Assembly (NCBI GenBank): GCA_003166955.1
Contig: PMUI01000030.1
Coordinates: 1 to 38,930 of the forward strand
DNA: 38,930 bases
Direction: 5' to 3'
From: Acidobacterium sp.
Lineage (GTDB): Bacteria; Acidobacteriota; Terriglobia; Terriglobales; Acidobacteriaceae
The notes under the pieces were generated by a model. It did not search any database and had not been told where the DNA came from. It worked only from the letters and a program-made list of their open reading frames with translations. Shown piece after piece: positions 8,882 through 17,806 of the stretch (position 1 is the first letter of the stretch; every line of letters begins with the position of its first letter). The position numbers and the translations under genes were made by a program.

Positions 8882-11800
8882 ATGCGGGTGAGATTTGCAT
8901 TTGTGTCCGGTCGTTTCCCAATCCAGGCCGACGTCCAGCGCTTCGTTCTTCTCCTTGCAGCACTCGTGTTCTGTGGAACCATCCATGCGCAGATCAATAC
9001 AGGGCGAATCATCGGCACTGTCACCGACCAGTCCGGAGCAACCGCAGCCGGCGCTTCTGTGGTGGTGACGGATCTGCAGCGCGGAACTACACGGTCGCTT
9101 ACGACCACCAACGCCGGCGAATACGTGGCCTCCGACCTGCAGCCCGGCGTTTATTCCGTGCGCGTGGAGTCGAAAGGATTCAAGACCAGCGAACAGACCG
9201 GTGTCAGTGTCGAGGTGGGCTCGGACGCAAGGGTCGACTTCATTCTCCAGCCGGGCCAGGCGACGGAAACCGTCACTGTGGCTGCGGAAGTTCCGCTCAT
9301 CGAAACGACCTCCTCGAGCCTCGGCGGCACGCTCTCCACACAGGAGATCAATGAGCTGCCGCTCAACGGCCGCAACTATGAGAACCTGCTGCAGCTGCGC
9401 CCCGGCGTGGAGCGCTATCCGGGCGGGGGCTTCTCCACCACCAGCTCGAACGGGCTGCGCGCGGAGGACAACGCGTATATCGTGGACGGTCTCTTCAACA
9501 GCGAGCCGTTCTCGGGGCAGAGCATCATCAACGGCGCCGGCATTGCCGGAGATTCCGCGACCATACTGCCTGTCGACGCCATTCAGGAATTCAACGTCAT
9601 CGAAGACCCGCCGGCGCAGTACGGCTGGAAGCCCGGCGCGATGGTCAACGTCGCTCTCAAGTCCGGCACCAACTCGCTGCACGGCACTGCGTACGCTTTC
9701 GGCCGAACCACCGGCTTCGATGCCCGCAACTATTTCAATCCCGTCTCCGCCGGGCCGAAGGATCCGGTCACTCTTGAGCAGTGGGGTGGAAGCGCCGGCG
9801 GACCCGTTGTGAAGGACAAAATGTTTTACTTCGGCGCCTTCGAGCGCCAAACCTACTCTGTCACCAGCATCAGCCAGCTCTCAACGCCGGCGACGGTTTC
9901 CCTCGGCGGCGACGTGCTGAACAGCGTTCCCGATGCCATCGCCGGAGTCGAAGCCCAGGGAATCACACCCAGCGCGCCGAGCCTGAAGATTGGCGGCTGC
10001 ACACTCGGTCCGCCCATCAGCTGCAACGGCGCGGGCTTTCCGACAAATGGGGGCACAAATGCGACGGGGCCGACCACCGTCTTTTTCGGGCTGCCCAACG
10101 AGGTTAGTTCCAACAATGCAGTCGCCAAGGTGGATTACCAGATCAACGAGAAGCACACGCTGAGCGGCGAATATTTCTTTGGCAACAACAATGGCACGGT
10201 TTCCGATGCAAGCCAGTTACAGACAAAATGGCTCACGCTGATCCACACGCGCGCCCAGGTTGCGGGGGGGGCGTGGATATGGATACCTTCGGCCCGCTGG
10301 GCGAACGAAGCCAAATTCGGATTCAACCAGCTGTACCAGCCCACCTACACCAACGATCACGCCGATCCCGCATCCACCTACGGCCTGAACACCGGCGTCA
10401 CTAACCCGCTGTACGGCGGGCTGCCTCGGATCAACATTTCAGACTTCTACATCTTTCCCCAGGAGTTAGGCGGCTTCAACTGGCCCAAAGTTCAGGGCCC
10501 GGACGACCGCTTTCAGTTCATCGATCACCTGTCCTACACGTTCGGCAATCACGCTCTCAAGTTCGGTGGCGAACTGCACCGGGACAGCTTCTCCGGAGGC
10601 GCGTACGGCGGGGTTCGCGGCCGTATCAAGTTCGGTTTCGGCAACGATGCTTTCCCCGGCGCAACCTCGCTCGAAGACTATTTCGCCGGGGTGCCCGCAT
10701 CCGGCAGCCTGCTGGTGGGCGATCCGACGCGCAGCATCGACAACTGGGGAGCTGCGGGATTCGTCCAGGATGACTGGCGCACCGGCAAGCGGCTGACGCT
10801 GAACCTGGGTCTGCGCTGGGAAATGAACACGGTCGTGAAGGAGCAGCACAACCTGCTCGGCAACTTCAGTCCCACAGCCGGACTGGAACAGGTGGGGAAG
10901 CAGATCGGCGCGCCCTACAACGGCGATCACACCAGCTTCGGCCCGCGGCTTGGCTTCGCGTGGGATATCACCGGCAAGGGCGACACGGTGCTGCGCGGCG
11001 GGGTTGGACTCCTCTACGAAACCCTCAACTGGGAATCGTTCCTCGCCTTCAATAACTCTCTCGGCATCAGTACCATTCCCACCGGAGCGTTGGGCGTGGG
11101 CCCGGGTGGCGCACCCGGAACCGGATCGATCGCCGTGGGCACACTCAACTTTTCCGGATCGGCCCTGAACTGGAACGCCGGCTACAATTCCGGAGCCCCC
11201 ACCGTCTTTCCCACCGGCACCATCAACTGCGGCGCCAATCCCTGCAGCATCCTGGGCGTAACCCAGAACCTGCGCACGCCTGAAGTATTCAACTGGAACC
11301 TGAATCTCCAGCACTCGTTCACGCCCGCCTTGTCCGTGGAGGCTGCCTATGTCGGCGAACACGGCTCGAAGCTGGTGGGCATTCATGACATCAATCAGAA
11401 TGTTCCCTCCCTCGACTTTCTCGGCGACGAGCAGTCGGGCCGCCCCTTCAACGCGCAGTTCCCGTTCCTGAGCTTCATTTATCAGATGGGGAATATCTAC
11501 CGGTCGAACTATGACGGGCTGCAGATGACCCTGAACGCCAGGGCATTCCATGGCCTCAATCTGGTCGCCGGGTATACCTACTCGCACGCTCTGGACGAAG
11601 TGGGGGCGAACTGGGATTTCGGCGCCGGCCTGGGCATTCCCCAGGACAGCACCCATCCCCAGCGCGAGTACGCCAGCAGCGATTTCGATATCCGCCACCG
11701 CGTGACGCTGTCGGCTGCCTATGCCATTCCCGGCAGCAAGACCATGTTCGGCAAAAAGGACCACCTGCAACTGGCCTCGGGGTGGGAGGTCAACTCCATC

Positions 11801-12400
11801 GTCAGCCTGTACGGCGCGCAGCCCTGGGGACCGATGGATGCGGGGGACGACCTGAGCCACACAGGGGAGGCCACGGATCGCTGGGATTTCTTCGGCAACC
11901 CAGGGGACTTCAAATCGGGCGCGAATCCAACTCCGCATCTGGCGGGTGACGGCGCCTTCGATACCGGCGCGAGCCCGGCAGAGAATGATCCCCTCTGCTC
12001 GGCGCATGCCCGTGACCTGACCACGCTCAATTTTGCCGGATGTTATCGCGTGAAGAACTCGGTGATGACTCCGCCCGCATTGGGCACTTTTGGCCTGATG
12101 GGCCGCAATCTGTTCCGCGACTCCGGCTTCGACAACTGGGATTTTTCGGTCGGCAAGAACTGGAAGTTCCACGAACGCTTTGGTGCACAGTTCCGCGGCG
12201 AGCTGTTCAATTTCCTGAACCACCCCAACTTCGCCAACCCCTTCGGCGGACAAAACGGCTGGGCGCACAACGATCCTTCAGTGCCCGGGAGCGGCGGCTT
12301 TGGCTGTGCCTGCGCCACTCCGGACGTCGCGGCTTCCAATCCGGTCATTGGCTCCGGTGGCAGTCGAGCCGTGCAGCTCGGGCTCAAGCTCACGTACTAA
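8882..12400 (+). CDS. Oar-like TonB-dependent receptor with carboxypeptidase-regulatory domain
   Basis: 1172 residues. A signal peptide (about 1-36, cut after IHA) leads to a carboxypeptidase-regulatory-like beta-sandwich (about 37-125: GRIIGTVTDQSGA ... GVYSVRVESKGF), then a plug region (ELPLNGRNYENLLQLRPG ... NAYIVDGLFNSEPF) and a long beta-barrel ending SRAVQLGLKLTY, with the expected terminal aromatic. The ATG at 8882 is preceded by AGGGGG close by; an upstream TTG at 8825 falls in the likely promoter. This architecture is massively expanded in Acidobacteria and imports oligosaccharides, peptides or other large ligands through the outer membrane. It is divergent from the catabolic operon and upstream of a secreted hydrolase, which suggests uptake of that pathway's substrate. 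The ligand is unknown. Confidence 0.93.
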   Translation: MRVRFAFVSGRFPIQADVQRFVLLLAALVFCGTIHAQINTGRIIGTVTDQSGATAAGASVVVTDLQRGTTRSLTTTNAGEYVASDLQPGVYSVRVESKGFKTSEQTGVSVEVGSDARVDFILQPGQATETVTVAAEVPLIETTSSSLGGTLSTQEINELPLNGRNYENLLQLRPGVERYPGGGFSTTSSNGLRAEDNAYIVDGLFNSEPFSGQSIINGAGIAGDSATILPVDAIQEFNVIEDPPAQYGWKPGAMVNVALKSGTNSLHGTAYAFGRTTGFDARNYFNPVSAGPKDPVTLEQWGGSAGGPVVKDKMFYFGAFERQTYSVTSISQLSTPATVSLGGDVLNSVPDAIAGVEAQGITPSAPSLKIGGCTLGPPISCNGAGFPTNGGTNATGPTTVFFGLPNEVSSNNAVAKVDYQINEKHTLSGEYFFGNNNGTVSDASQLQTKWLTLIHTRAQVAGGAWIWIPSARWANEAKFGFNQLYQPTYTNDHADPASTYGLNTGVTNPLYGGLPRINISDFYIFPQELGGFNWPKVQGPDDRFQFIDHLSYTFGNHALKFGGELHRDSFSGGAYGGVRGRIKFGFGNDAFPGATSLEDYFAGVPASGSLLVGDPTRSIDNWGAAGFVQDDWRTGKRLTLNLGLRWEMNTVVKEQHNLLGNFSPTAGLEQVGKQIGAPYNGDHTSFGPRLGFAWDITGKGDTVLRGGVGLLYETLNWESFLAFNNSLGISTIPTGALGVGPGGAPGTGSIAVGTLNFSGSALNWNAGYNSGAPTVFPTGTINCGANPCSILGVTQNLRTPEVFNWNLNLQHSFTPALSVEAAYVGEHGSKLVGIHDINQNVPSLDFLGDEQSGRPFNAQFPFLSFIYQMGNIYRSNYDGLQMTLNARAFHGLNLVAGYTYSHALDEVGANWDFGAGLGIPQDSTHPQREYASSDFDIRHRVTLSAAYAIPGSKTMFGKKDHLQLASGWEVNSIVSLYGAQPWGPMDAGDDLSHTGEATDRWDFFGNPGDFKSGANPTPHLAGDGAFDTGASPAENDPLCSAHARDLTTLNFAGCYRVKNSVMTPPALGTFGLMGRNLFRDSGFDNWDFSVGKNWKFHERFGAQFRGELFNFLNHPNFANPFGGQNGWAHNDPSVPGSGGFGCACATPDVAASNPVIGSGGSRAVQLGLKLTY

Positions 12401-12486
12401 GGGAAGCGGAGCGGCCGGAACAGCCCGGACTCCGCAAAGGGATTGGTTCTGGCAGGCAGTTCGCTGGAGAAAGGAAACGGAGCAAC

Positions 12487-13725
12487 GTGAAAATCGGGAT
12501 ATCTTGCCGCGTAGCCGGCGCACTCCTCGCATGCGCCGGCTTTTTTTCCGTGGCCCTCCGGGCCCAGGAGCATCAGGAACGGACCATCGAAGAGATCGAA
12601 GTTGAAGCCATTCATCGCGCCGAAGTGGGCGGTTATCCTCTCATCGGTCTCGATCCCAACGACGTGCGCGAAGCCTTCAAATCGATTCACACCCGCGACA
12701 AAGATGAATGGGCCGAAGCCTTCATGGGCGTGGCCAATCGGTATATGGCGGAGGGCAATGCCCTCGAAAAAACGGACCCCGCCAGGGCCAGCGCCGACTA
12801 CGTTCGCGCATGGCATCTCTATTCCTTCGGCCGCTGGCCGGTGGATTCTTCCCCAAAGAAGAAAGAATCGTACGCGAAAGCCATCCAGGCTTATCTCGCC
12901 CATGCACGCTTCCTGGATCCTCCGCTCGAAGTTGTTCACATTCCGTTCGAAGGCAAAGAAGTTATCGGCTACCTGCGTCTCCCCAAAGGAGCAACCGCGC
13001 CGGTGCCGATTGTGATCGCGGTGAATGGTCTCGACAGCCGCAAGGAGGACTTGTCGGAAAGCTTCTCCGCGATTCTGCCGTATGGAATCGGCTACATCGC
13101 GGTCGACGGTCCGGGCACGGGCCAGTCTCCGGTGAAGGCGAGCCCCACGGCGGACCGGGCCCTGTCGGCGGTGATCGACTATCTTCAGACGCGGCCCGAA
13201 GTCGACAAGGGCCGCATCGCTATGCATGGTGTGAGCTGGGGGGCTTATTGGGGCACTAAGCTGTCGGTGCTCGAGAAGAGCCGCCTGAAATGCGTCAGCG
13301 TGCAGTCTCCGCCGACCGATTTGTTTTTTCAAAAGCAGTTTGTGCTGAATTCACTGGTCGGCAACCGCGAGTACCTGTTCGATCAGATTCCGGCCATGAT
13401 GGCGATCTTCGATAACGTGACCACGGTGGAGCAGGTGGTCGACATGTTCTCAAAGATGTCCCTGGTGAATGAGGGTATCCTGGGACGGCCCACGACTCCG
13501 ATGCTGATCCTGGGCGGCACCAAAGACACGCAGGTCCCCATTTCCGATATTTACAGGCTGCTCGACAGCGGCGACGTGCCGAAAGACGCCTGGATCAACC
13601 CGCAGGGCGGACACCTCGGTCGCCAGGTGGGTGTCTGGCCGGATCAGCGTATCTTCCGGGAAGTCATTCTGCCGTGGCTGGCGCGCAATCTGAACGCGCC
13701 GCCTGCGAATGAGAGTCATTTGTGA
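12487..13725 (+). CDS. Secreted alpha/beta hydrolase (FrsA / 2,6-dihydropseudooxynicotine-hydrolase-like)
   Basis: 412 residues beginning with GTG at 12487, preceded by purine-rich AAGGAAACGGAG. A signal peptide (about 1-26, cut after LRA) precedes a helical cap (30-140) and an alpha/beta hydrolase core. The triad can be read: Ser250 in HGVSWGAYWG, Asp347 in GGTKDTQVP, His376 in NPQGGHLGR. The N-terminal helical cap plus GYLRLPKGATAPVPIVIAVNGLDS is the layout of the FrsA/DUF1100 group, which includes C-C bond hydrolases such as 2,6-dihydropseudooxynicotine hydrolase. It lies 86 bases behind the TonB receptor on the same strand, so the two are probably co-transcribed. Periplasmic or external action on a carbonyl compound or ester is inferred. 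Confidence 0.87.
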   Translation: MKIGISCRVAGALLACAGFFSVALRAQEHQERTIEEIEVEAIHRAEVGGYPLIGLDPNDVREAFKSIHTRDKDEWAEAFMGVANRYMAEGNALEKTDPARASADYVRAWHLYSFGRWPVDSSPKKKESYAKAIQAYLAHARFLDPPLEVVHIPFEGKEVIGYLRLPKGATAPVPIVIAVNGLDSRKEDLSESFSAILPYGIGYIAVDGPGTGQSPVKASPTADRALSAVIDYLQTRPEVDKGRIAMHGVSWGAYWGTKLSVLEKSRLKCVSVQSPPTDLFFQKQFVLNSLVGNREYLFDQIPAMMAIFDNVTTVEQVVDMFSKMSLVNEGILGRPTTPMLILGGTKDTQVPISDIYRLLDSGDVPKDAWINPQGGHLGRQVGVWPDQRIFREVILPWLARNLNAPPANESHL

Positions 13726-13906
13726 TCTGCCCTACGCGTTACGAGAAGATCGTCATCTGTTCCCGCTGCCGCCACAGCGCGGGCATTTAATCTCGCCCCG
13801 GTCGTGACAGGTGAAACTCGAATCGAGCGTGGCCCCCGCGAAGGACAGGCGCTTATGTCGAAAGCCGCAGGAACTCAATCAGCATCAAGCGGAATGTGCC
13901 TGTGAT

Positions 13907-14839
13907 TTAACCTGCCTTAAAGGCCACAAGGAGCGCCGTCGCTATGCGATTTCGTCCTTCATGCTTTGCTTTGTAGAGAGCATTGTCAGCGGCCAGGAGC
14001 AAGCTTTCAGGCATCCGCATTGTTCCACCATCGCGGGCGAGGGCGGTACCAACGCCTACACTTACCGTGACGCAGCTTCTCCCATCCGGACATACCTGAT
14101 AGTGGAGTTTGAGGGCCTCGACGGCAGACCGCACCTTTTCCGCTACTTCGACCGCGCCGGGGGCAAAGGTAGAAGGAAGAATGACAGCGATCTCCTCTCC
14201 TCCGTAACGAGCGGCGATGTCAGTGGTTCGCACCACTCCGTGCACCGCAATGGCGATCGCGCGGAGGCAATCGTCTCCAACCTGGTGACCATAGTTGTCG
14301 TTGAATTCTTTGAAATAATCGATGTCCACCAGCAGCAGAGAAATCTGAGAACCCTCTCGTAGCGTGCGCTTCCACTCGCGATCCAGATCCTGGTCAAAGG
14401 CGCGACGATTCGGAAGCCCGGTCAGGCCGTCGGTCAGCGCCAGCCTGGCAAGTTGGTCTTCCATCGACTTGCGCTCCGTGACGTCCCGCATCACGATGAC
14501 AGCTTCTAACGGCTCCTCCGTAGATGAATCGCGCACCACCCTGGCGCTGATCTCCATCCAGATAATGGTTCCATCTTTCTTTCGCATCCGAGCCGTTGCC
14601 CGCGAAGGCTCTATGCCGGGCATCAGGTTGCGATTCGCAACCGCGGTGAGGCCGGGAAGATCCTCGGGCAAAACATGCCCAAACGGCTCCATGCCCATCA
14701 TCTCCTCCGGCGTGTAGCCAAGAACCTGAACGCAGGAGGGGGAAACATACAGGAACCTCATGTCCAGCCCGGTGCGGCAGATGATATCGGCGCTATATTC
14801 TGCGAGAAGCTGGAAGTCGGTCTGATCTTCATCTGCCAT
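13907..14839 (-). CDS. PAS-GGDEF diguanylate cyclase
   Basis: 310 residues. One PAS domain (about 8-125) is followed by a GGDEF domain (about 130-305). The active-site motif is RYGGEEIA (213-216 GGEE), an active variant, and an inhibitory-site RTTD (204-207) sits five residues upstream, so product inhibition is expected. It makes cyclic di-GMP from GTP in response to a PAS signal; no membrane segment is seen, so it is cytoplasmic. Start at 14839: GGAGGGG precedes it, whereas the upstream ATG has no such signal. It is a single-gene unit between the hydrolase (convergent) and a gene-free region. Confidence 0.93.
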   Translation of the reverse strand: MADEDQTDFQLLAEYSADIICRTGLDMRFLYVSPSCVQVLGYTPEEMMGMEPFGHVLPEDLPGLTAVANRNLMPGIEPSRATARMRKKDGTIIWMEISARVVRDSSTEEPLEAVIVMRDVTERKSMEDQLARLALTDGLTGLPNRRAFDQDLDREWKRTLREGSQISLLLVDIDYFKEFNDNYGHQVGDDCLRAIAIAVHGVVRTTDIAARYGGEEIAVILPSTFAPGAVEVAEKVRSAVEALKLHYQVCPDGRSCVTVSVGVGTALARDGGTMRMPESLLLAADNALYKAKHEGRNRIATALLVAFKAG

Positions 14840-15466
14840 AAATGTCCCCTCCGTAGACCGCGCCGAGTCTAGCTGATCCTCGTCCATGAAACTGGCCAAA
14901 ACAGAACGGAATTCATGATGCGCCGATTACTGTGGGCATGCTAAGTCCGGCAGAGTGGACTTGTGATAGCGATGGCAGGTACCACGCACCGCCTAAGGTG
15001 GCTGTCCCGGCTGTCGCCCCGCAGCGTGTATCGACTGCACTTAGCGGGGTCGGGCCAGAATGCTGACCTGCCAACTACTATGAAAAACTGCTACAGCCCG
15101 ACCGCATAAGCAGAAATACCTCACTCATAAGTACTATGGTCGCTGGTTACCGACTGTATTATCGTCTGGATAACGACCTAATAGATATCGACTTAACCAT
15201 GAGTTGTCAGCTCTGAGCCTGTCTCCGGCAACCTCCTCATCTCCTGACAATCCATCTTTCTAACCGCGTCGTGTGCCACGACGCCAGTGGACCTTTCTGT
15301 CCAATGGCAGAGTCGTCGCCCAAAGCCGAACCAGAGAGCGTGCAAAGCACCTTCATCAAGCTCTCCCTTGCTGTCATGGTCGGATTTTCCGCAGTTCTGG
15401 AATTCCGGTCGCCACGCCTCGCAGCGAGTCGGCCATTACCAATCGCTCGGCACACGAAGGAGTTAT
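14840..15466. other. Gene-free region rich in inverted repeats
   Basis: No convincing coding frame on either strand. Several strong inverted repeats cluster here: AAGTCC/GGACTT (14943-14962), TGGCAGGT/ACCTGCCA as a long-range pair (14973-14980 with 15066-15073) enclosing CCCCGC/GCGGGG, then CTGCT/AGCAG and GGTCG/CGACC farther on. It may hold a structured RNA or a long 5' leader of the next gene. I could not match it to a known riboswitch class. Confidence 0.4.
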
Positions 15467-16771
15467 ATGAACAGTCTGAAGCTTGGCCTTCCCTCTTGGC
15501 TGTTGGTAATGCTGGCAGCCCAGGCATTCGCCGCGGTAACGGTCAGCAGCCCAGCCAATGGTTCCGACGTTACAACACCATTTGCCCTCACCGCTTCCGC
15601 TTCCAGTTGCTCGTCTCAGGCTATTAGCGCCATGGGCTATTCGCTCGATAACAGTGCGAGTACAACGATTGTGGTCGGGACCTCGCTGAACGCGAGTGTC
15701 ACGGCTGCAACGGGCGTGCATACCCTGCATGTCAAATCCTGGGGCAACGATGGAGCTTCGTGCGTTACCGACGTCGCCATCACGGTTCAGGGCGCTGCGA
15801 CTTCTGCTGCTTTCTCGAATACCGTCAGCGTCACAAGTCCTTCCAGCGGTGCGAGTGTGATGTCGCCGTTCGCACTTGTGGCGAGTTCCGCTTCCTGTGC
15901 CGGGAACCCGACCAGCGCCATGGGCTACTCGTTTGATAACAGCCCGAGCACAACGATCGTGAACGCTACGTCCATCGACACGTCCGTCACGGCGGCCAAT
16001 GGCACCCACACCCTGCATGTCAAGGCATGGGGAGCCGGTGGTGGATCGTGCGTCACGGATGCGGACATTGTCGTCACTGCCCCGGCAAACGCCGCCGTGG
16101 TTCCCACTGGCGCAATCAGCGTCAGCGCCATCCAGGCTTTGAACACCTGGCAAGCCGTCAATGACTCCGCCGCAAGCGGTAGCTCCAGTGGGAGCGACAA
16201 CCTTGTCGGCTCGCCTGCCTACAGCGGCACCGCACGCCAGTTTGTGACCACTTTCACCAACGGAGGCAATGAACGTTATTACGTCTCCTTCGGCGATGAT
16301 ACTCAATCCACGAATTTCCTTTACGACACGTGGGTCTACCTCACCAGTTCCTCCAGTCAACTCGCCAATCTCGAAATGGATATGAACCAGACCATGCCCA
16401 ATGGACAGACGGCGATCTTCGGGTTCCAATGCGACGGCTACAACAGTACGTGGGATTACACCGCGAATAAAGGCACACCCCAGAATCCTATAGACGCGTG
16501 GGTGAATTCGACCGCATCCTGCAACCCGCGTAACTGGAGCATCAACACCTGGCACCACATTCAGATCAGCTATTCGCGCGACGACTCCGGCAACATCACC
16601 TACAACGCAGTTTGGTTTGACGACGTCCAGCAGAACATCAATGCGACGGTCAACTCTGCCTTCGCGCTCGGCTGGGCTCCGTCACTGCTGACAAACTTTC
16701 AGGTCGATGGTCTGGGCCCCAGCGGAACAACGACCATATACATGGACGACCTGACGATTTATCGCTGGTAA
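15467..16771 (+). CDS. Exported protein with two Ig-like repeats and a jelly-roll-like C-terminal half
   Basis: 434 residues with a signal peptide (about 1-22, cut after AFA). Two tandem repeats of about 90 residues follow (approx. 24-110 and 120-210). Each has a conserved pattern: PFAL.ASS.SC, AMGYS.DNS.STTIV, HTLHVK.WG, SCVTD, with two cysteines per repeat that may form a disulfide. The C-terminal half (about 225-434) resembles a concanavalin-like sandwich (WVYLTS, MDDLTIYRW) without visible catalytic signature. The ATG at 15467 has AAGGAG six bases upstream. Likely a surface or extracellular binding protein; repeats of this kind are common in secreted acidobacterial proteins. No specific function is recognised. 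Confidence 0.85.
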   Translation: MNSLKLGLPSWLLVMLAAQAFAAVTVSSPANGSDVTTPFALTASASSCSSQAISAMGYSLDNSASTTIVVGTSLNASVTAATGVHTLHVKSWGNDGASCVTDVAITVQGAATSAAFSNTVSVTSPSSGASVMSPFALVASSASCAGNPTSAMGYSFDNSPSTTIVNATSIDTSVTAANGTHTLHVKAWGAGGGSCVTDADIVVTAPANAAVVPTGAISVSAIQALNTWQAVNDSAASGSSSGSDNLVGSPAYSGTARQFVTTFTNGGNERYYVSFGDDTQSTNFLYDTWVYLTSSSSQLANLEMDMNQTMPNGQTAIFGFQCDGYNSTWDYTANKGTPQNPIDAWVNSTASCNPRNWSINTWHHIQISYSRDDSGNITYNAVWFDDVQQNINATVNSAFALGWAPSLLTNFQVDGLGPSGTTTIYMDDLTIYRW

Positions 16772-17133
16772 TACCCTGGACAATGACCTTCAAGTCGACC
16801 CACCTTGGTCCGGCCTCCATCGAGTCACTACCTGCTTCCCTTACTCTTGTGTGTCGGTCGCCGCTGGATCATGAAATAGAGGTCAGATCCCCCCATTTGA
16901 CTCGCCCATACGATGCATTTGCCCCTGGGGGAAATCATATCTCCCCAGTAATCTGCATATAAATAGGATGTGGGATACGTGTTGTGGGTAGCCGTCCGCG
17001 TAGTACCACTAAAGTGGTAGTAATCCAACTAATATATTACATCAAAACGTCCTATAAAGGACAGCAGTAAGCCACGGCGCAATGGGACACTCAGCAGTGA
17101 CGCAGTGTCTGAGTCCTGCCTCAAGGTGGACTA
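16772..17133. other. Intergenic regulatory region upstream of the response regulator operon
   Basis: No coding frame of note. It contains the 17004-17019 palindrome and an AT-rich -10-like box just before the response regulator gene, and is otherwise featureless. Confidence 0.45.
17004..17019. promoter_or_regulatory. Perfect 7-base inverted repeat TACCACT-AA-AGTGGTA
   Basis: The palindrome lies about 115 bases before the response regulator start. A TATATT -10-like box at 17033-17038 would place the -35 position (17010-17015) inside it, so it is a candidate operator for an activator or repressor. A closely similar element (TACCACAAAAGTGTCAGTAAT) occurs at 24176-24196 upstream of the paralogous regulator; both continue as ..AGTAAT. 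Confidence 0.5.
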
Positions 17134-17727
17134 ATGCGCGATGTCAGGCCGAGGCTTCTAATCGTGGACGATGGCTTACCAATCCGAATGTCTCTGCTGA
17201 GCATGTTCACTGCGCTTCACTATGGAGTTCGATCCGCTCCTGACGGTTTTACCGCCCTGGCTGAGATTCGGAACGAGATTCCGGACCTTATCCTCTCTGA
17301 GCTGAACATGCCCGGCATGTCCGGATACGAACTGCTTTCGATAGTGCGACGTCACTTTCCCTCAATACGAGTGATCGCCATGAGCAGAGCGTTTTCAGAC
17401 GAAAGTGTGTCCCCCGGAGTTGCCGCGGACGGGCTGTACCCAAAGGATGCCCATCCGGGGCTCTTGTTGCGGATGGTGGAAGACATAATACACCGAAGAC
17501 GATCGCCCTTTCATCGCCCCCCCTCAGCGGCATATTTCTGGACTCCAACCCACACAGTTTCCGGCGAACCGTACGTCACGATTACTTGTCCCGGGTGCCT
17601 CCGGGCATTCTCACAGTTTCTGGATAGCAGCGCTGCTTTGCCAGCCATAGCCGACTGCGTGTATTGCCGTAGTCCGATTCACTGTATGGGCTTCCTCCCA
17701 TTAAATTGTGCGGCGCCCAGAAACTAG
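17134..17727 (+). CDS. Response regulator with Asp-to-Glu substitution and C-terminal CxxC...CxxC ribbon
   Basis: 197 residues. A receiver domain (1-120) has the acidic pair Asp12-Asp13, Lys104 and Ser84. The phospho-acceptor position reads LILSELNMPGMSG, so Glu56 replaces the usual Asp. The C-terminal part is not a known output domain: it carries Cys152-x2-Cys155 and Cys175-x2-Cys178, a likely zinc ribbon, in the context GEPYV...C..CLR.F. The start has AAGGTGG six bases upstream. It is followed after 79 bases by a hybrid kinase on the same strand. The Glu mimics a phosphorylated state in some regulators and abolishes control in others. A paralog with intact Asp lies inverted at 23493-24083. 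Confidence 0.9.
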   Translation: MRDVRPRLLIVDDGLPIRMSLLSMFTALHYGVRSAPDGFTALAEIRNEIPDLILSELNMPGMSGYELLSIVRRHFPSIRVIAMSRAFSDESVSPGVAADGLYPKDAHPGLLLRMVEDIIHRRRSPFHRPPSAAYFWTPTHTVSGEPYVTITCPGCLRAFSQFLDSSAALPAIADCVYCRSPIHCMGFLPLNCAAPRN

Positions 17728-17806
17728 CGACGGCGACCGATCAGCTCTGCTGGTTATTCGAGAATGCAGCGAGCGTCCAGAGTGTCATTGTCCGTCAAGG
17801 AGTCCT

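Noticed and set aside
10466-12268. 600-codon minus-strand frame inside the TonB receptor
   Set aside because: Shadow of the receptor; no domain or ribosome site.
13726-13800. Short CxxC-like frame after the hydrolase
   Set aside because: Only about 22 codons and no ribosome site; chance occurrence is likely.
14970-15075. Cyclic di-GMP (GEMM) riboswitch
   Set aside because: CACGCAC appears once, but the rest of the conserved core and the tetraloop receptor are absent.
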